A DNA stretch of 10,698 bases, from NCBI GenBank assembly GCA_041591635.1, contig JBFHRO010000112.1, forward strand, positions 1-10,698, in the 5' to 3' direction. Positions 1 to 5,977 of the stretch are shown here, piece after piece (the stretch's first letter is position 1; every line of letters starts with the position of its first letter). The notes below the pieces were generated by a model. It ran no database searches and had not been told where the DNA came from. It worked only from the letters and a program-made list of their open reading frames with translations. The translations under genes were made by a program, and so were the position numbers. The DNA comes from JACKOD01 sp041591635 (lineage in GTDB: Bacteria; Pseudomonadota; Gammaproteobacteria; Pseudomonadales; Oleiphilaceae).

Positions 1-1
1 A

Positions 2-601
2 CAGGCAGAAGAGCCCCTTGTAACCGAGCCGGTTGCCAAATCGCAAGCACGGATTGTGCAACCGGTGGCGCCGGTTGTGGTGGCATCGGATGCCACGGAA
101 AAGCATTCTGAGCCACCCGATGACTGGCTTCCCAATGGCCGGCCAGCCTGGGCGCAAGGGCGTTTTGAGTGCCTCTTGTTCAGCGTGGCGGGGTTGAAAC
201 TGGCGGTACCTTTGGTGTCATTGGGGGCAATTCATTCGCTGGACAAGGAATTGACGCCACTCTTCGGGCATCCTCCCTGGTACATGGGGTTGTTGCGTGT
301 AGGCGAGAAAAATGTGCAGGTGGTGGATACCGCCCAGTGGGTGATGCCAGAGCGGTACCACCGGGTATCCAATGCGCCGTATCGCTTTGTGATTCGGCTG
401 AACAATTCGGACTGGGGGGTCGCCTGTGATGAAGTCGCCCAGTCGTGTTCGTTTCATCCCGAAGACGTTCGCTGGCGCAGCCAGCGCAGCAAACGTCCCT
501 GGCTTGCCGGTACTGTGATTGAGCATATGTGTGCGCTTATGGATGTAACGGCACTGGCGCGATTATTTAATGAATCCAAACGGGTTCGCCTGGGGCGCTA
601 G
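2..601 (+). CDS. parP: ParP-like CheW-domain protein, 5' end missing
   Basis: C-terminal 199 residues of a CheW-related protein; the frame is open to the left edge, so the start lies outside the window. A GTG at 56 is in frame, but the Pro/Ala/Val-rich sequence continues upstream of it, so it is probably internal. A low-complexity linker (to about position 140) is followed by a CheW-like fold starting near GRPAWAQGRFECLLFSVAGL and ending near LMDVTALARLF. Known of the family: in Vibrio, ParP carries a Pro-rich N-terminus that binds the ParA-like ATPase ParC and a C-terminal AIF domain that inserts into chemoreceptor arrays through CheA and receptors, keeping arrays at the pole. The position just before cheW and a DUF2802 gene matches that locus. 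The parP name is inferred from domain layout and context; a plain second CheW-like protein is the alternative. It ends in TAG, 180 bp before cheW. Confidence 0.8.
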   Translation, partial: QAEEPLVTEPVAKSQARIVQPVAPVVVASDATEKHSEPPDDWLPNGRPAWAQGRFECLLFSVAGLKLAVPLVSLGAIHSLDKELTPLFGHPPWYMGLLRVGEKNVQVVDTAQWVMPERYHRVSNAPYRFVIRLNNSDWGVACDEVAQSCSFHPEDVRWRSQRSKRPWLAGTVIEHMCALMDVTALARLFNESKRVRLGR

Positions 602-633
602 GCTGGCTTGGCGATTTTCTTTTTTTGCCAGTG

Positions 634-662
634 CTGGCATAGACGTCGCCCTGTTCTATAGT
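634..662 (+). promoter_or_regulatory. possible sigma-70 promoter before cheW
   Basis: CTGGCA at 634-639 (4 of 6 to the -35 consensus) and TATAGT at 657-662 (5 of 6 to the -10) are separated by 17 bp. This would give cheW a transcript of its own with a leader of roughly 110 nt, besides read-through from the upstream chemotaxis genes. The -35 lies on the right arm of a short hairpin (GCCAG/CTGGC, 627-638). I see no convincing sigma-28 or sigma-54 site here. Inferred from motif matching only. Confidence 0.35.
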
Positions 663-781
663 AAGTAGTCAGACAATGCATTATTCGTGCGTCGAGTTAC
701 CAGGCTGACCGGTTTCCATGTCTGCCCGCGAAACGGGTCTATAGCCACACAATTCAAAATGCGTATCAGAGGTTTTCGTCA

Positions 782-1270
782 ATGGCATCTCAAAGTGGTC
801 ACAGTACACACGCCCCGTCCGATCCGATTCAGCAATATGTCACCTTCAAACTGGATCATGAGACCTACGGCATCAATGTGATGCAGATTCAGGAGGTGCT
901 GCGGCACACTGAAATCGCTCCGGTTCCGGGTGCCCCTGACTATGTGTTAGGCATCATCAACCTGCGTGGCAATGTGGTTACGGTCATTGATACTCGCCGG
1001 CGGTTCGGGCTGGACGAAACAGAAATCAGCGATCACTCCCGGATTGTGGTGCTGGAGATCGACAACCAGGTGATTGGCGTGCTGGTCGATTCGGTCGCCG
1101 AGGTGGTGTATCTCAAACAGTCCGAAATCGAATCGGCGCCCAATGTCGGCAATGAAGAAAGCGCCCGCTTCATTCAGGGGGTTTGCAACAAGAACGGCGA
1201 GCTGATCATTCTGGTCGAGTTCGAGAAAATCCTCAGTGATGAGGAATGGGCCGACATGCGAGGATTCTGA
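782..1270 (+). CDS. cheW: Chemotaxis coupling protein CheW
   Basis: A 162-residue cytoplasmic scaffold that couples methyl-accepting chemoreceptors to the histidine kinase CheA. One CheW domain fills the protein, from about residue 17 (QYVTFKLDHETYGINVMQIQ) to about 152. The family core GIINLRGNVVTVIDTRRRFG is intact, followed by IVVLEIDNQVIGVLVDSVAEV. Length is normal for the family (about 150-170). The ATG at 782 is chosen because AGAGG at 768-772 sits 9 nt upstream. It follows the ParP-like gene and precedes the DUF2802 gene, the usual order in polarly flagellated gammaproteobacteria. A candidate promoter (634-662) suggests it may also be transcribed independently. Identity is secure. Confidence 0.95.
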   Translation: MASQSGHSTHAPSDPIQQYVTFKLDHETYGINVMQIQEVLRHTEIAPVPGAPDYVLGIINLRGNVVTVIDTRRRFGLDETEISDHSRIVVLEIDNQVIGVLVDSVAEVVYLKQSEIESAPNVGNEESARFIQGVCNKNGELIILVEFEKILSDEEWADMRGF

Positions 1271-1324
1271 CGCATCTGTCTCTGGCGGGTGGGCGTGTTT
1301 GACGGTTTGGCAAAAATCAGGAAG

Positions 1325-1357
1325 TTGTCACGATTATTGCAATGATTATCGTGACAA
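1325..1357. repeat. Inverted repeat with 10-bp perfect arms
   Basis: The left arm TTGTCACGAT (1325-1334) is the exact reverse complement of the right arm ATCGTGACAA (1348-1357), with 13 nt between them. The centre holds an offset palindrome ATTGCAAT (1336-1343) and two direct copies of GATTAT (1332-1337, 1344-1349). There is no T-tract after it, so it is not an ordinary rho-independent terminator. A promoter-like pair lies inside it: TTGTCA 1325-1330 and TATCGT 1347-1352, 16 bp apart. It could be an operator overlapping a promoter for the DUF2802 gene, an mRNA-stabilising hairpin, or a dispersed palindrome. Function unknown. Confidence 0.6.
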
Positions 1358-1358
1358 A

Positions 1359-1369
1359 GGCGTGACGCC
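1359..1369. repeat. Short palindrome GGCGT-G-ACGCC
   Basis: Perfect 5-bp arms around one central base, one nucleotide after the larger inverted repeat. It shares the string CGTGAC with that repeat's right arm (1350-1355 and 1361-1366). It could be a second half of the same regulatory or RNA-structure element; it may also be chance. Confidence 0.35.
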
Positions 1370-1421
1370 AATACATTGACACACTTAGGCACCCCCCCAA
1401 TTTGAACCAGAGGTTATTCCC

Positions 1422-1820
1422 ATGTTTGACTACCTGCTTCCTTGGTTGTTACTGGCGGCGATTGCAGCCGTGGCGCTGCATTCGGTGCTCCTGCGGCGCA
1501 AACTCGAAGCGCGACTGGGGCGGCAGCAAGCCCAGATTGGCGACCTTCTGAACGAACTGCACGCCACCTGTCACAGTGTTTCTGCCATGGGGCGGCGCAT
1601 CATGGCGCTGGAAAAGCACCGTCAGCAATTTGACAACCGCCTGGAAGAGATGGTTCGCAACGATCCCAACCGGGTGTCTTATACCGAAGCCTCACGTCTG
1701 GTAGAACTGGGGGCCGAAGTGGAGGACTTGATGAACAGCTGCGGCATCAGTCGCCCCGAGGCAGAACTGGTCACGGCCCTCAGCCGCAAGCAGCTTGCCC
1801 AGAAGCAGGCACTGAACTGA
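1422..1820 (+). CDS. DUF2802 membrane-anchored coiled-coil protein
   Basis: A 132-residue protein of unknown function. Residues 5-24 form a single hydrophobic segment (LLPWLLLAAIAAVALHSVLL), followed by RRK, which favours a cytoplasmic C-terminus. Residues about 25-78 are charged and heptad-like, probably a coiled coil. Residues about 84-122 (ending NSCGISRPEAELVTALSRKQ) match the short helical C-terminal segment I associate with DUF2802; the CGISRPEAELV part looks like a small helix-turn-helix. AGAGG at 1409-1413, 8 nt before the ATG, supports the start. In Pseudomonas and Vibrio the family sits directly after cheW at the end of the chemotaxis operon, so a role at the polar flagellum or array is a reasonable inference, but I know of no established function. 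The gap from cheW is 151 bp and carries the inverted repeat. Confidence 0.8.
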   Translation: MFDYLLPWLLLAAIAAVALHSVLLRRKLEARLGRQQAQIGDLLNELHATCHSVSAMGRRIMALEKHRQQFDNRLEEMVRNDPNRVSYTEASRLVELGAEVEDLMNSCGISRPEAELVTALSRKQLAQKQALN

Positions 1821-1904
1821 CCGCGTACGAAGTCTTTTCTGCGTGATGAAACTGCATCTAAAGGCGGCCAAAACGTGCGGGTGTGAAAAGGAGTTGACCC
1901 AACA

Positions 1905-2321
1905 GTGAAACCAAGAATCAGCATGATTACCCTGGGCGTTCGTGATCTGGCCGTCGCCATTGATTTTTATGAAAAGGGGTTGGGATTTCCGCGCATGGCG
2001 TCCCCCCCAACCGTTGCGTTCTTCACGTTAAACGGCACCTGGCTTGGCCTGTATGGCCGCGAAGCATTGGCCGAGGATGCACAGGTTTGCGCTCACGGGG
2101 AAGGGTTTGAAGCCTTTGCGCTTGCCCACAACCTTGAATCCGAAAAGGAAGTTGACGCAGTGGTTGCTCAGGCCATCGAGGCCGGTGCCACCTTGGTCAA
2201 GAAACCGCAGAAGGTTTTTTGGGGCGGCTACAGCGGCTATTTCAAGGATCCGGATGGGCATCTGTGGGAGGTGGCCCATAATCCCTTTTTCTGGGTCGGC
2301 CCTGAAGACAAAAAGACATGA
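1905..2321 (+). CDS. VOC-family (glyoxalase/bleomycin resistance fold) protein
   Basis: A 138-residue protein with two VOC half-motifs: residues about 5-55 (ITLGVRDLAVAIDFYEKGLG) and about 67-127 (FALAHNLESEKEVDAV to DPDGHLWEVAHNP). Known of the family: paired beta-alpha-beta-beta-beta units form a metal-dependent enzyme or a small-molecule binding protein. Of the four usual ligand positions, H75 and E122 look present, but the first strand has no His or Gln and strand four (TWLGLYGR) has no Glu. Metal use and reaction therefore cannot be assigned. The GTG start is preferred: AAGGAG (1888-1893) lies 11 nt upstream and MKPRISMITLGV is a typical family N-terminus; an ATG at 1923 is a shorter alternative. 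It follows the DUF2802 gene by 84 bp on the same strand and ends 11 bp from the convergent FlhB-like gene. It seems unrelated in function to its neighbours. Confidence 0.85.
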   Translation: MKPRISMITLGVRDLAVAIDFYEKGLGFPRMASPPTVAFFTLNGTWLGLYGREALAEDAQVCAHGEGFEAFALAHNLESEKEVDAVVAQAIEAGATLVKKPQKVFWGGYSGYFKDPDGHLWEVAHNPFFWVGPEDKKT

Positions 2322-2332
2322 TCTGTCGCGAT

Positions 2333-2620
2333 TCAGCCTGAGTTCGGATCGAAGCCGCGCGGCGTCTTGCCTTGCAGGTAATACGCGAAAGCAATGATTT
2401 CGGCGATGACCCGGTACAGGGTTTCGGGAATTTCGTCGCCCAGCTCGATTTTGGCCAACAGGCCAACCAGTTCCGGGTTTTCGTAGAGCGGTACGTTCGA
2501 TTCGCGCGCGATACGAATGATTTCGCTTGCCAGATCACCTTCACCTTTGGCGGTCACTTTGGGTGCCGTTTCCTCGTCGTACTTCAGCGCCACTGCCGTT
2601 TGGAACATTCGTTCAGTCAT
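2333..2620 (-). CDS. Stand-alone FlhB C-terminal-domain protein (EscU/YscU/HrcU family)
   Basis: A 95-residue soluble protein matching only the cytoplasmic C-terminal part of FlhB, the flagellar type III export switch. AVALKYDEETAPKVTAKGEG, then ENNVP-like ESNVPLYENPEL and LYRVIAEIIAFAYYLQGK follow the region just after the FlhB autocleavage site. The site itself is absent: where FlhB has NPTHYAVALKY, this protein has RMFQTAVALKY. It therefore resembles the processed FlhB-CC fragment without the membrane domain. Known relatives are YlqH of Bacillus and FlhX of Helicobacter, the latter reported to substitute for the FlhB C-terminal domain. The start is set by an ATGA overlap with the FliK-like stop (2617-2620), implying translational coupling; an ATG 4 codons later is possible. 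Expected role: partner or modulator of export specificity. A full FlhB should be encoded elsewhere. Confidence 0.88.
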   Translation of the reverse strand: MTERMFQTAVALKYDEETAPKVTAKGEGDLASEIIRIARESNVPLYENPELVGLLAKIELGDEIPETLYRVIAEIIAFAYYLQGKTPRGFDPNSG

Positions 2621-4071
2621 GCCTTGATGTCCACCAGTTGTCGTTCCAGTTTGGTTTTGGTTTGCTGCGGCTGCCCCTGCCGGCAGCAAATGTCGCCGAC
2701 CGTCAGCCCCAGTGCCAGTAACTGATCCCGAAAATGGGGAATCTCCCGATCCATGAGCTTTACTGTCTCGGGTTTTTCTGCCCACAAGGTCGGGGTGACC
2801 TGGTGCTGGGTCAGGCTGGCCTGAACGTAAAAAGGCCCGGTCGTTTCGAAATTAAAGGCCAGAGTGATGCGCCAGCGTGTATCCTTCCCGGGTTCCTGGT
2901 CGTCTTTCTCATCGGACTCACGCTGTTTTTCCCGTTCAAGGCGCAACTGGATGTTGTCTATCCAATGGTTATGGCTCACAAACAGGGGGATCTCCATGAC
3001 CCAGGTCGTGAGTTGCGGGGTGTCACCCTGAGGCGACTGGCTTTGCAGCAAGGAGCTGAGCTGGTGAAACTGAATGCGCTGCAAGGTAAGTGCCACCAGC
3101 TTGAGCAACTCCCCTGTGGAGTACTCGGGCGCCTTGGCGGGCATGGGGCCACTGGGCGCGACAAACGGAAAGTGCAACGGGTTTAACTGGGTCGCGGCCG
3201 CTCCAAGGTTGAGATGAGGGTCTGTCGTCACAGGGCTGTGCGTGGCGCGAGCCAGGGTTTTGAGGAGCAGTTCGACGCGCAAGAGCTGTGTTTTGAGATC
3301 CTCGGGCAGGATTTGTGCAGCCGTTGTTGCGGGTTGACCGCTTTGATCCGGTATCTGCCCTTTTGCCAGCGCCTGAAGCATGGCGGGCGATGGCATTTTT
3401 GCGCTTTGCGCTTCATTTGCCGTTGCTCGCGCAAGTTGGGCGAGGGTGGCTTCGGTAAACAGTCCTGAGTTTTTTATGAGGGTCTGCACGGCTTGCGCCT
3501 GAAGCTGCTTTTGGGATTCCGGTGTCGGCGCCAATTCAGGCACAGCGGGCGTGCCGGTGGGTGCCAAAGCGGGAGGGCGCGCCTGGGGGGCAAATAGCCG
3601 GGCGGGAATCAGCTGTTCAAACAGCCGCTGCAGCCCGGTATGCAGTTGCTGGGCAAGCCGCTGGTCGGCGTGGGACAGGAGCGGGTCGCTTGAGGACGAC
3701 AGAGCCTGTGACGCCAGTAAGGAGAGCAGTTGATTCAGTGGCCACTGGCGGCCAATGATAGATACCAGGTGGTTGTTGATTTGACGCGGCTGATCCGATG
3801 CTGTTGGCTGCGGCGGGGCCGATAAAAGTGTCACTGTGTCGGGGGCCAGAAACCGCACCTGAAGCACATCGCCCGCTTTCACTGGTAACTGGGTGGGCAG
3901 GGATATTTTCGTGTTACCCAGCTGCAATATCAGCTGGCTTTGCTGCAGCGCCAGATTCACTTTGACTGCCAGCACCTTGGCGGTATAGACACGCTGATCG
4001 ATCAGCCCGGCCAGGGCCAGGTTGTCGAGCCGGGTTTTACCCGCGTCCGCCGTCGGGGGAGCGCCAGACAA
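2617..4071 (-). CDS. FliK-like flagellar hook-length control protein
   Basis: At least 484 residues. Known role of FliK: a secreted ruler that measures the hook and contacts FlhB to switch export from hook to filament subunits. An N-terminal domain (about residues 15-80, LDNLALAGLIDQRVYTAKVL and a beta-rich part) precedes a long Ala/Gln/Pro/Leu-rich middle. The C-terminal Flg_hook-type domain (about 395-470) includes WRITLAFNFETTGPFYVQAS and FRDQLLALGLTVGDICCRQG. The TTG at 4071 has AGGGAG (4077-4082) 5 nt upstream. The frame stays open to 4281 with a Pro/Ala/Ser-rich extension that looks coding but has no ATG, GTG, CTG or TTG; an ATC at 4269 with AAGGA 8 nt upstream would add 66 residues. 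The start is therefore uncertain. A weak promoter on this strand is possible: TTGATC (4339-4344) and GATTAA (4316-4321), 17 bp apart. This may be a paralogue of the FliK in the main flagellar cluster. Confidence 0.85.
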   Translation of the reverse strand: MSGAPPTADAGKTRLDNLALAGLIDQRVYTAKVLAVKVNLALQQSQLILQLGNTKISLPTQLPVKAGDVLQVRFLAPDTVTLLSAPPQPTASDQPRQINNHLVSIIGRQWPLNQLLSLLASQALSSSSDPLLSHADQRLAQQLHTGLQRLFEQLIPARLFAPQARPPALAPTGTPAVPELAPTPESQKQLQAQAVQTLIKNSGLFTEATLAQLARATANEAQSAKMPSPAMLQALAKGQIPDQSGQPATTAAQILPEDLKTQLLRVELLLKTLARATHSPVTTDPHLNLGAAATQLNPLHFPFVAPSGPMPAKAPEYSTGELLKLVALTLQRIQFHQLSSLLQSQSPQGDTPQLTTWVMEIPLFVSHNHWIDNIQLRLEREKQRESDEKDDQEPGKDTRWRITLAFNFETTGPFYVQASLTQHQVTPTLWAEKPETVKLMDREIPHFRDQLLALGLTVGDICCRQGQPQQTKTKLERQLVDIKA

Positions 4072-4277
4072 GGCTGCTCCCTGGGCGGCCTTGTCTGGTG
4101 CGATCGGTGCGGCTGCCTCCCGAGTGGTGCGAGCGGATACGGCCGGCTCTGATGGCGCAGGCGCGGGAGTTGGCCGTGCGCCGCCGGCCGGCTCACTGGC
4201 GCCGATGGTTGACCGGGATCGGGCTGACTCGGTTGCGCCTGGCGTTGAGGTGGGTTTGATCGGGTCGATAGCGGGAA

Positions 4278-4282
4278 TCCTT
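4278..4282 (-). promoter_or_regulatory. Shine-Dalgarno with a non-canonical start downstream
   Basis: On the minus strand AAGGA is followed by 8 nt and then the codons ATC GAC CCG ATC AAA, in frame with the FliK-like gene. This is ideal ribosome-binding spacing, but the codon in the start position is ATC. An ATT at 4278-4276 overlaps the SD and is too close to use it. Competes with the TTG start at 4071. Confidence 0.4.
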
Positions 4283-4382
4283 CAGGTGTTGACGCAGACC
4301 AAGTGAGGTCGGCCGTTAATCCTCGACGGGCTGCACAAGATCAAGGGGCGCAAGGCCCGTTTCTATATAATAGCGAGCGTTT

Positions 4383-4411
4383 TTGACCCACACACCCGCT
4401 TGGTGCATTAT
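4383..4411 (+). promoter_or_regulatory. Probable sigma-70 promoter of the ccm operon
   Basis: TTGACC at 4383-4388 (5 of 6) and CATTAT at 4406-4411 (4 of 6, with the conserved A and final T) are 17 bp apart. Transcription would start near 4418, leaving a leader of about 35 nt before the ccmA GTG at 4453. A perfect TATAAT lies further upstream at 4366-4371 but has no recognisable -35 at 16-18 bp (the 17-bp position reads AAGGGG). The region is shared with the divergent FliK-like gene. No clear Anr/Fnr-type site (TTGAT-N4-ATCAA) was seen. Confidence 0.5.
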
Positions 4412-4441
4412 TTCGCGCGAATTCCGTGATTGTTCATCCAC

Positions 4442-4446
4442 AGGAG
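4442..4446 (+). promoter_or_regulatory. Ribosome binding site deciding the ccmA start
   Basis: AGGAG lies 6 nt before the GTG at 4453. An upstream in-frame GTG at 4426 has no comparable site and would add nine residues (MIVHPQEIR) not typical of CcmA. The site thus favours 4453. Confidence 0.75.
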
Positions 4447-4452
4447 ATCCGA

Positions 4453-5118
4453 GTGTCTGCTCCACTGTTGCAAGCCAAGAACCTGTTTTGTGAGCGCGAT
4501 GACCGTGTGCTGTTTGAGCAACTCGATTTCACGCTGACTGGCGGTGAGATAGTACAAATCGAAGGCCCCAACGGGGCCGGAAAAACCACCTTGTTACGTA
4601 TTCTGGCGGGCCTGTCGCAAGCGTTTGAGGGAGAAATCTACTGGAAATCCAGGCCGCTGGAGCAGCAGCGGGCAGAGTATTTCTCGCAGTTGCTGTATCT
4701 TGGCCACAAGCCTGGCGTCAAGGCGATCTTGTCGCCGCTTGAAAACCTGCGCGCCTGGCTGGGTGTGCGCCGAGGCGCGAGCGACGAATGCATTCTGGGG
4801 GCGCTGAAAAAAGTGGGTCTTTATGGTTATGAAGAAGTGCCTTGTCACAGCCTTTCGGCGGGACAAAATCGCCGGGTGGCCTTGGCCCGGTTATTCCTGT
4901 CCACCGAAAGCGTGTGGATACTGGATGAGGCCTTTACCGCCATTGATCGCGAAGGGGTAATCAATCTGGAGACACTCATGCTGCGCCGTGCCGCAGAGGG
5001 TGGGGCCATTGTGCTTACCACGCACCACGAATTTGGCCAGCACCGGAGTTTGCGTAAAGTGCGTCTGGGGGCGGTGACCACGGCAGAGCGACGCAAGGCG
5101 CAGGGGGTTCTGTTGTGA
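4453..5118 (+). CDS. ccmA: CcmA, ATP-binding subunit of the heme-handling ABC complex
   Basis: A 221-residue cytoplasmic ATPase. With CcmB and CcmC it uses ATP hydrolysis to release holo-CcmE carrying heme. Visible ABC motifs: Walker A GPNGAGKTT (38-46), signature LSAGQNRRVALARL (from 134), Walker B VWILDEA (154-160), D-loop TAID, and the H-loop His in TTHHEF (191). The segment LYLGHKPGVK, with His in the Q-loop region, is typical of CcmA. Length is close to the usual 205-215. The start is the GTG at 4453 because of AGGAG at 4442-4446. The stop TGA (5116-5118) overlaps the ccmB GTG (GTGA), so the two are translationally coupled. First gene of the ccm operon, probably driven by the promoter at 4383-4411. 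Confidence 0.95.
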   Translation: MSAPLLQAKNLFCERDDRVLFEQLDFTLTGGEIVQIEGPNGAGKTTLLRILAGLSQAFEGEIYWKSRPLEQQRAEYFSQLLYLGHKPGVKAILSPLENLRAWLGVRRGASDECILGALKKVGLYGYEEVPCHSLSAGQNRRVALARLFLSTESVWILDEAFTAIDREGVINLETLMLRRAAEGGAIVLTTHHEFGQHRSLRKVRLGAVTTAERRKAQGVLL

Positions 5119-5834
5119 ATGGGTCGAGTGAAAGCAAACCGATTGAGGGGGCCATCGCGGCCATTCCGGCGGCCATGCTGGCCACGCTAAAGCGTGATCT
5201 GCTGCTGGCATTCCGCCGTCGGCAGGACCTGTTTAATCCGCTGTTGTTCTTTGTCATTGTGGTGACCCTGTTTCCGCTGGGCGTCAGCCCCGAAAAGAGC
5301 TTTCTGCAGATGGCGGGCGCTGGCGTGGTCTGGGTGGCCGCACTATTGGCAACCTTGCTGTCGCTGGATGGCCTGTACCGGGCCGATTATGACGACGGCG
5401 CGCTGGAGCAGATGGTATTGTCACCCCAGCCCCTGTACCTGTTGGTGCTGGCCAAGGTGACCGCCCACTGGCTGGTGACCGGGGTGCCTTTGATTATTCT
5501 GTCGCCGGTGCTGGGTGTGATGATGCATCTGCAGGGTGACGCCATTGGCATTCTGATGCTGACCTTGCTCATAGGTACGCCGGTGCTGAGCCTGATCGGG
5601 GCCATTGGCGCTGCACTTACCGTAGGACTCAGGTCTGGTGGTGTGCTCATTTCTTTGCTCGTATTGCCCTTGTACATTCCTGTGCTGATCTTTGGCACAG
5701 GTACGGTACAGGCGGCCATCAACGGATTGCCGGTGACCGGATATCTCGCCATTCTTGGGGCCATGCTCGCGCTGGCGCTCACGTTGGCGCCCATTGCCTC
5801 TGGCGCCGCCTTGCGGATCAGTTTCTCGAATTGA
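5115..5834 (+). CDS. ccmB: CcmB, membrane subunit of the CcmABCD heme complex
   Basis: A 239-residue inner-membrane protein that partners CcmA in the ABC-type complex. A basic stretch (LKRDLLLAFRRRQDLFNPLL, about 25-44) precedes about six membrane segments near 43-60, 64-85, 108-137, 143-170, 176-195 and 207-230. Family-typical stretches are FNPLLFFVIVVTLFPLGVSP and LTVGLRSGGVLISLLVLPLY. The GTG at 5115 overlaps the ccmA stop and has a G-rich SD (AGGGGG, 5102-5107) 7 nt upstream. An in-frame ATG at 5175 would give 219 residues, nearer the E. coli length of 220, but lacks a good SD, so the first about 20 residues are uncertain. The gap to ccmC is unusually long for this operon (143 bp). Confidence 0.94.
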   Translation: MNGSSESKPIEGAIAAIPAAMLATLKRDLLLAFRRRQDLFNPLLFFVIVVTLFPLGVSPEKSFLQMAGAGVVWVAALLATLLSLDGLYRADYDDGALEQMVLSPQPLYLLVLAKVTAHWLVTGVPLIILSPVLGVMMHLQGDAIGILMLTLLIGTPVLSLIGAIGAALTVGLRSGGVLISLLVLPLYIPVLIFGTGTVQAAINGLPVTGYLAILGAMLALALTLAPIASGAALRISFSN

Positions 5835-5967
5835 CTTGAGCTAATATGCCAGTGGGTCGAGGGGGTAGAATGATTCCATTACAGTCCGTTAGGAATTGGG
5901 TTCCGCTGGCGCGAATTGCAGTACACTAACGCGCCTTGACTGACTTCGATCATGGCACCTTGAAGGT

Positions 5968-5972
5968 GAAGG
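5968..5972 (+). promoter_or_regulatory. Ribosome binding site deciding the ccmC start
   Basis: GAAGG lies 5 nt before the ATG at 5978; a second GAAGG at 5962-5966 lies 11 nt away. Neither the ATG at 6008 nor that at 6017 has a well-spaced site, so the ATG at 5978 is preferred. An upstream TTG at 5936 in the same frame has no convincing site. Confidence 0.55.
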
Positions 5973-5977
5973 CAAAG

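Noticed and set aside
602..640. T-rich tract (615-626) after the ParP-like gene as a rho-independent terminator
   Set aside because: The only hairpin before it (GCCT/AGGC near 590-604) has 4 bp and sits about 10 nt from the T-tract; the stronger GCCAG/CTGGC stem lies after the tract. Not a credible intrinsic terminator.
687..881. 64-residue plus-strand frame upstream of and overlapping cheW
   Set aside because: It starts at a GTG with no ribosome binding site and overlaps the secure start of cheW in another frame; composition does not look like a protein.
1376..1381. Perfect TTGACA as a -35 for the DUF2802 gene
   Set aside because: At 16-18 bp spacing the sequences are CAATTT, AATTTG and ATTTGA, none a -10, and transcription would begin on the ribosome binding site.
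2617..2785. Longer N-terminus for the FlhB-like protein, from 2785
   Set aside because: The extra 55 residues are the out-of-frame translation of the FliK-like C-terminus; similarity to FlhB begins after the ATG at 2620, which overlaps the FliK-like stop.
4022..4306. 94-residue plus-strand open frame before ccmA
   Set aside because: It overlaps the FliK-like N-terminal region antisense; a GC-rich open frame with no recognisable domain. The opposite frame encodes the Pro/Ala-rich extension, a better explanation.
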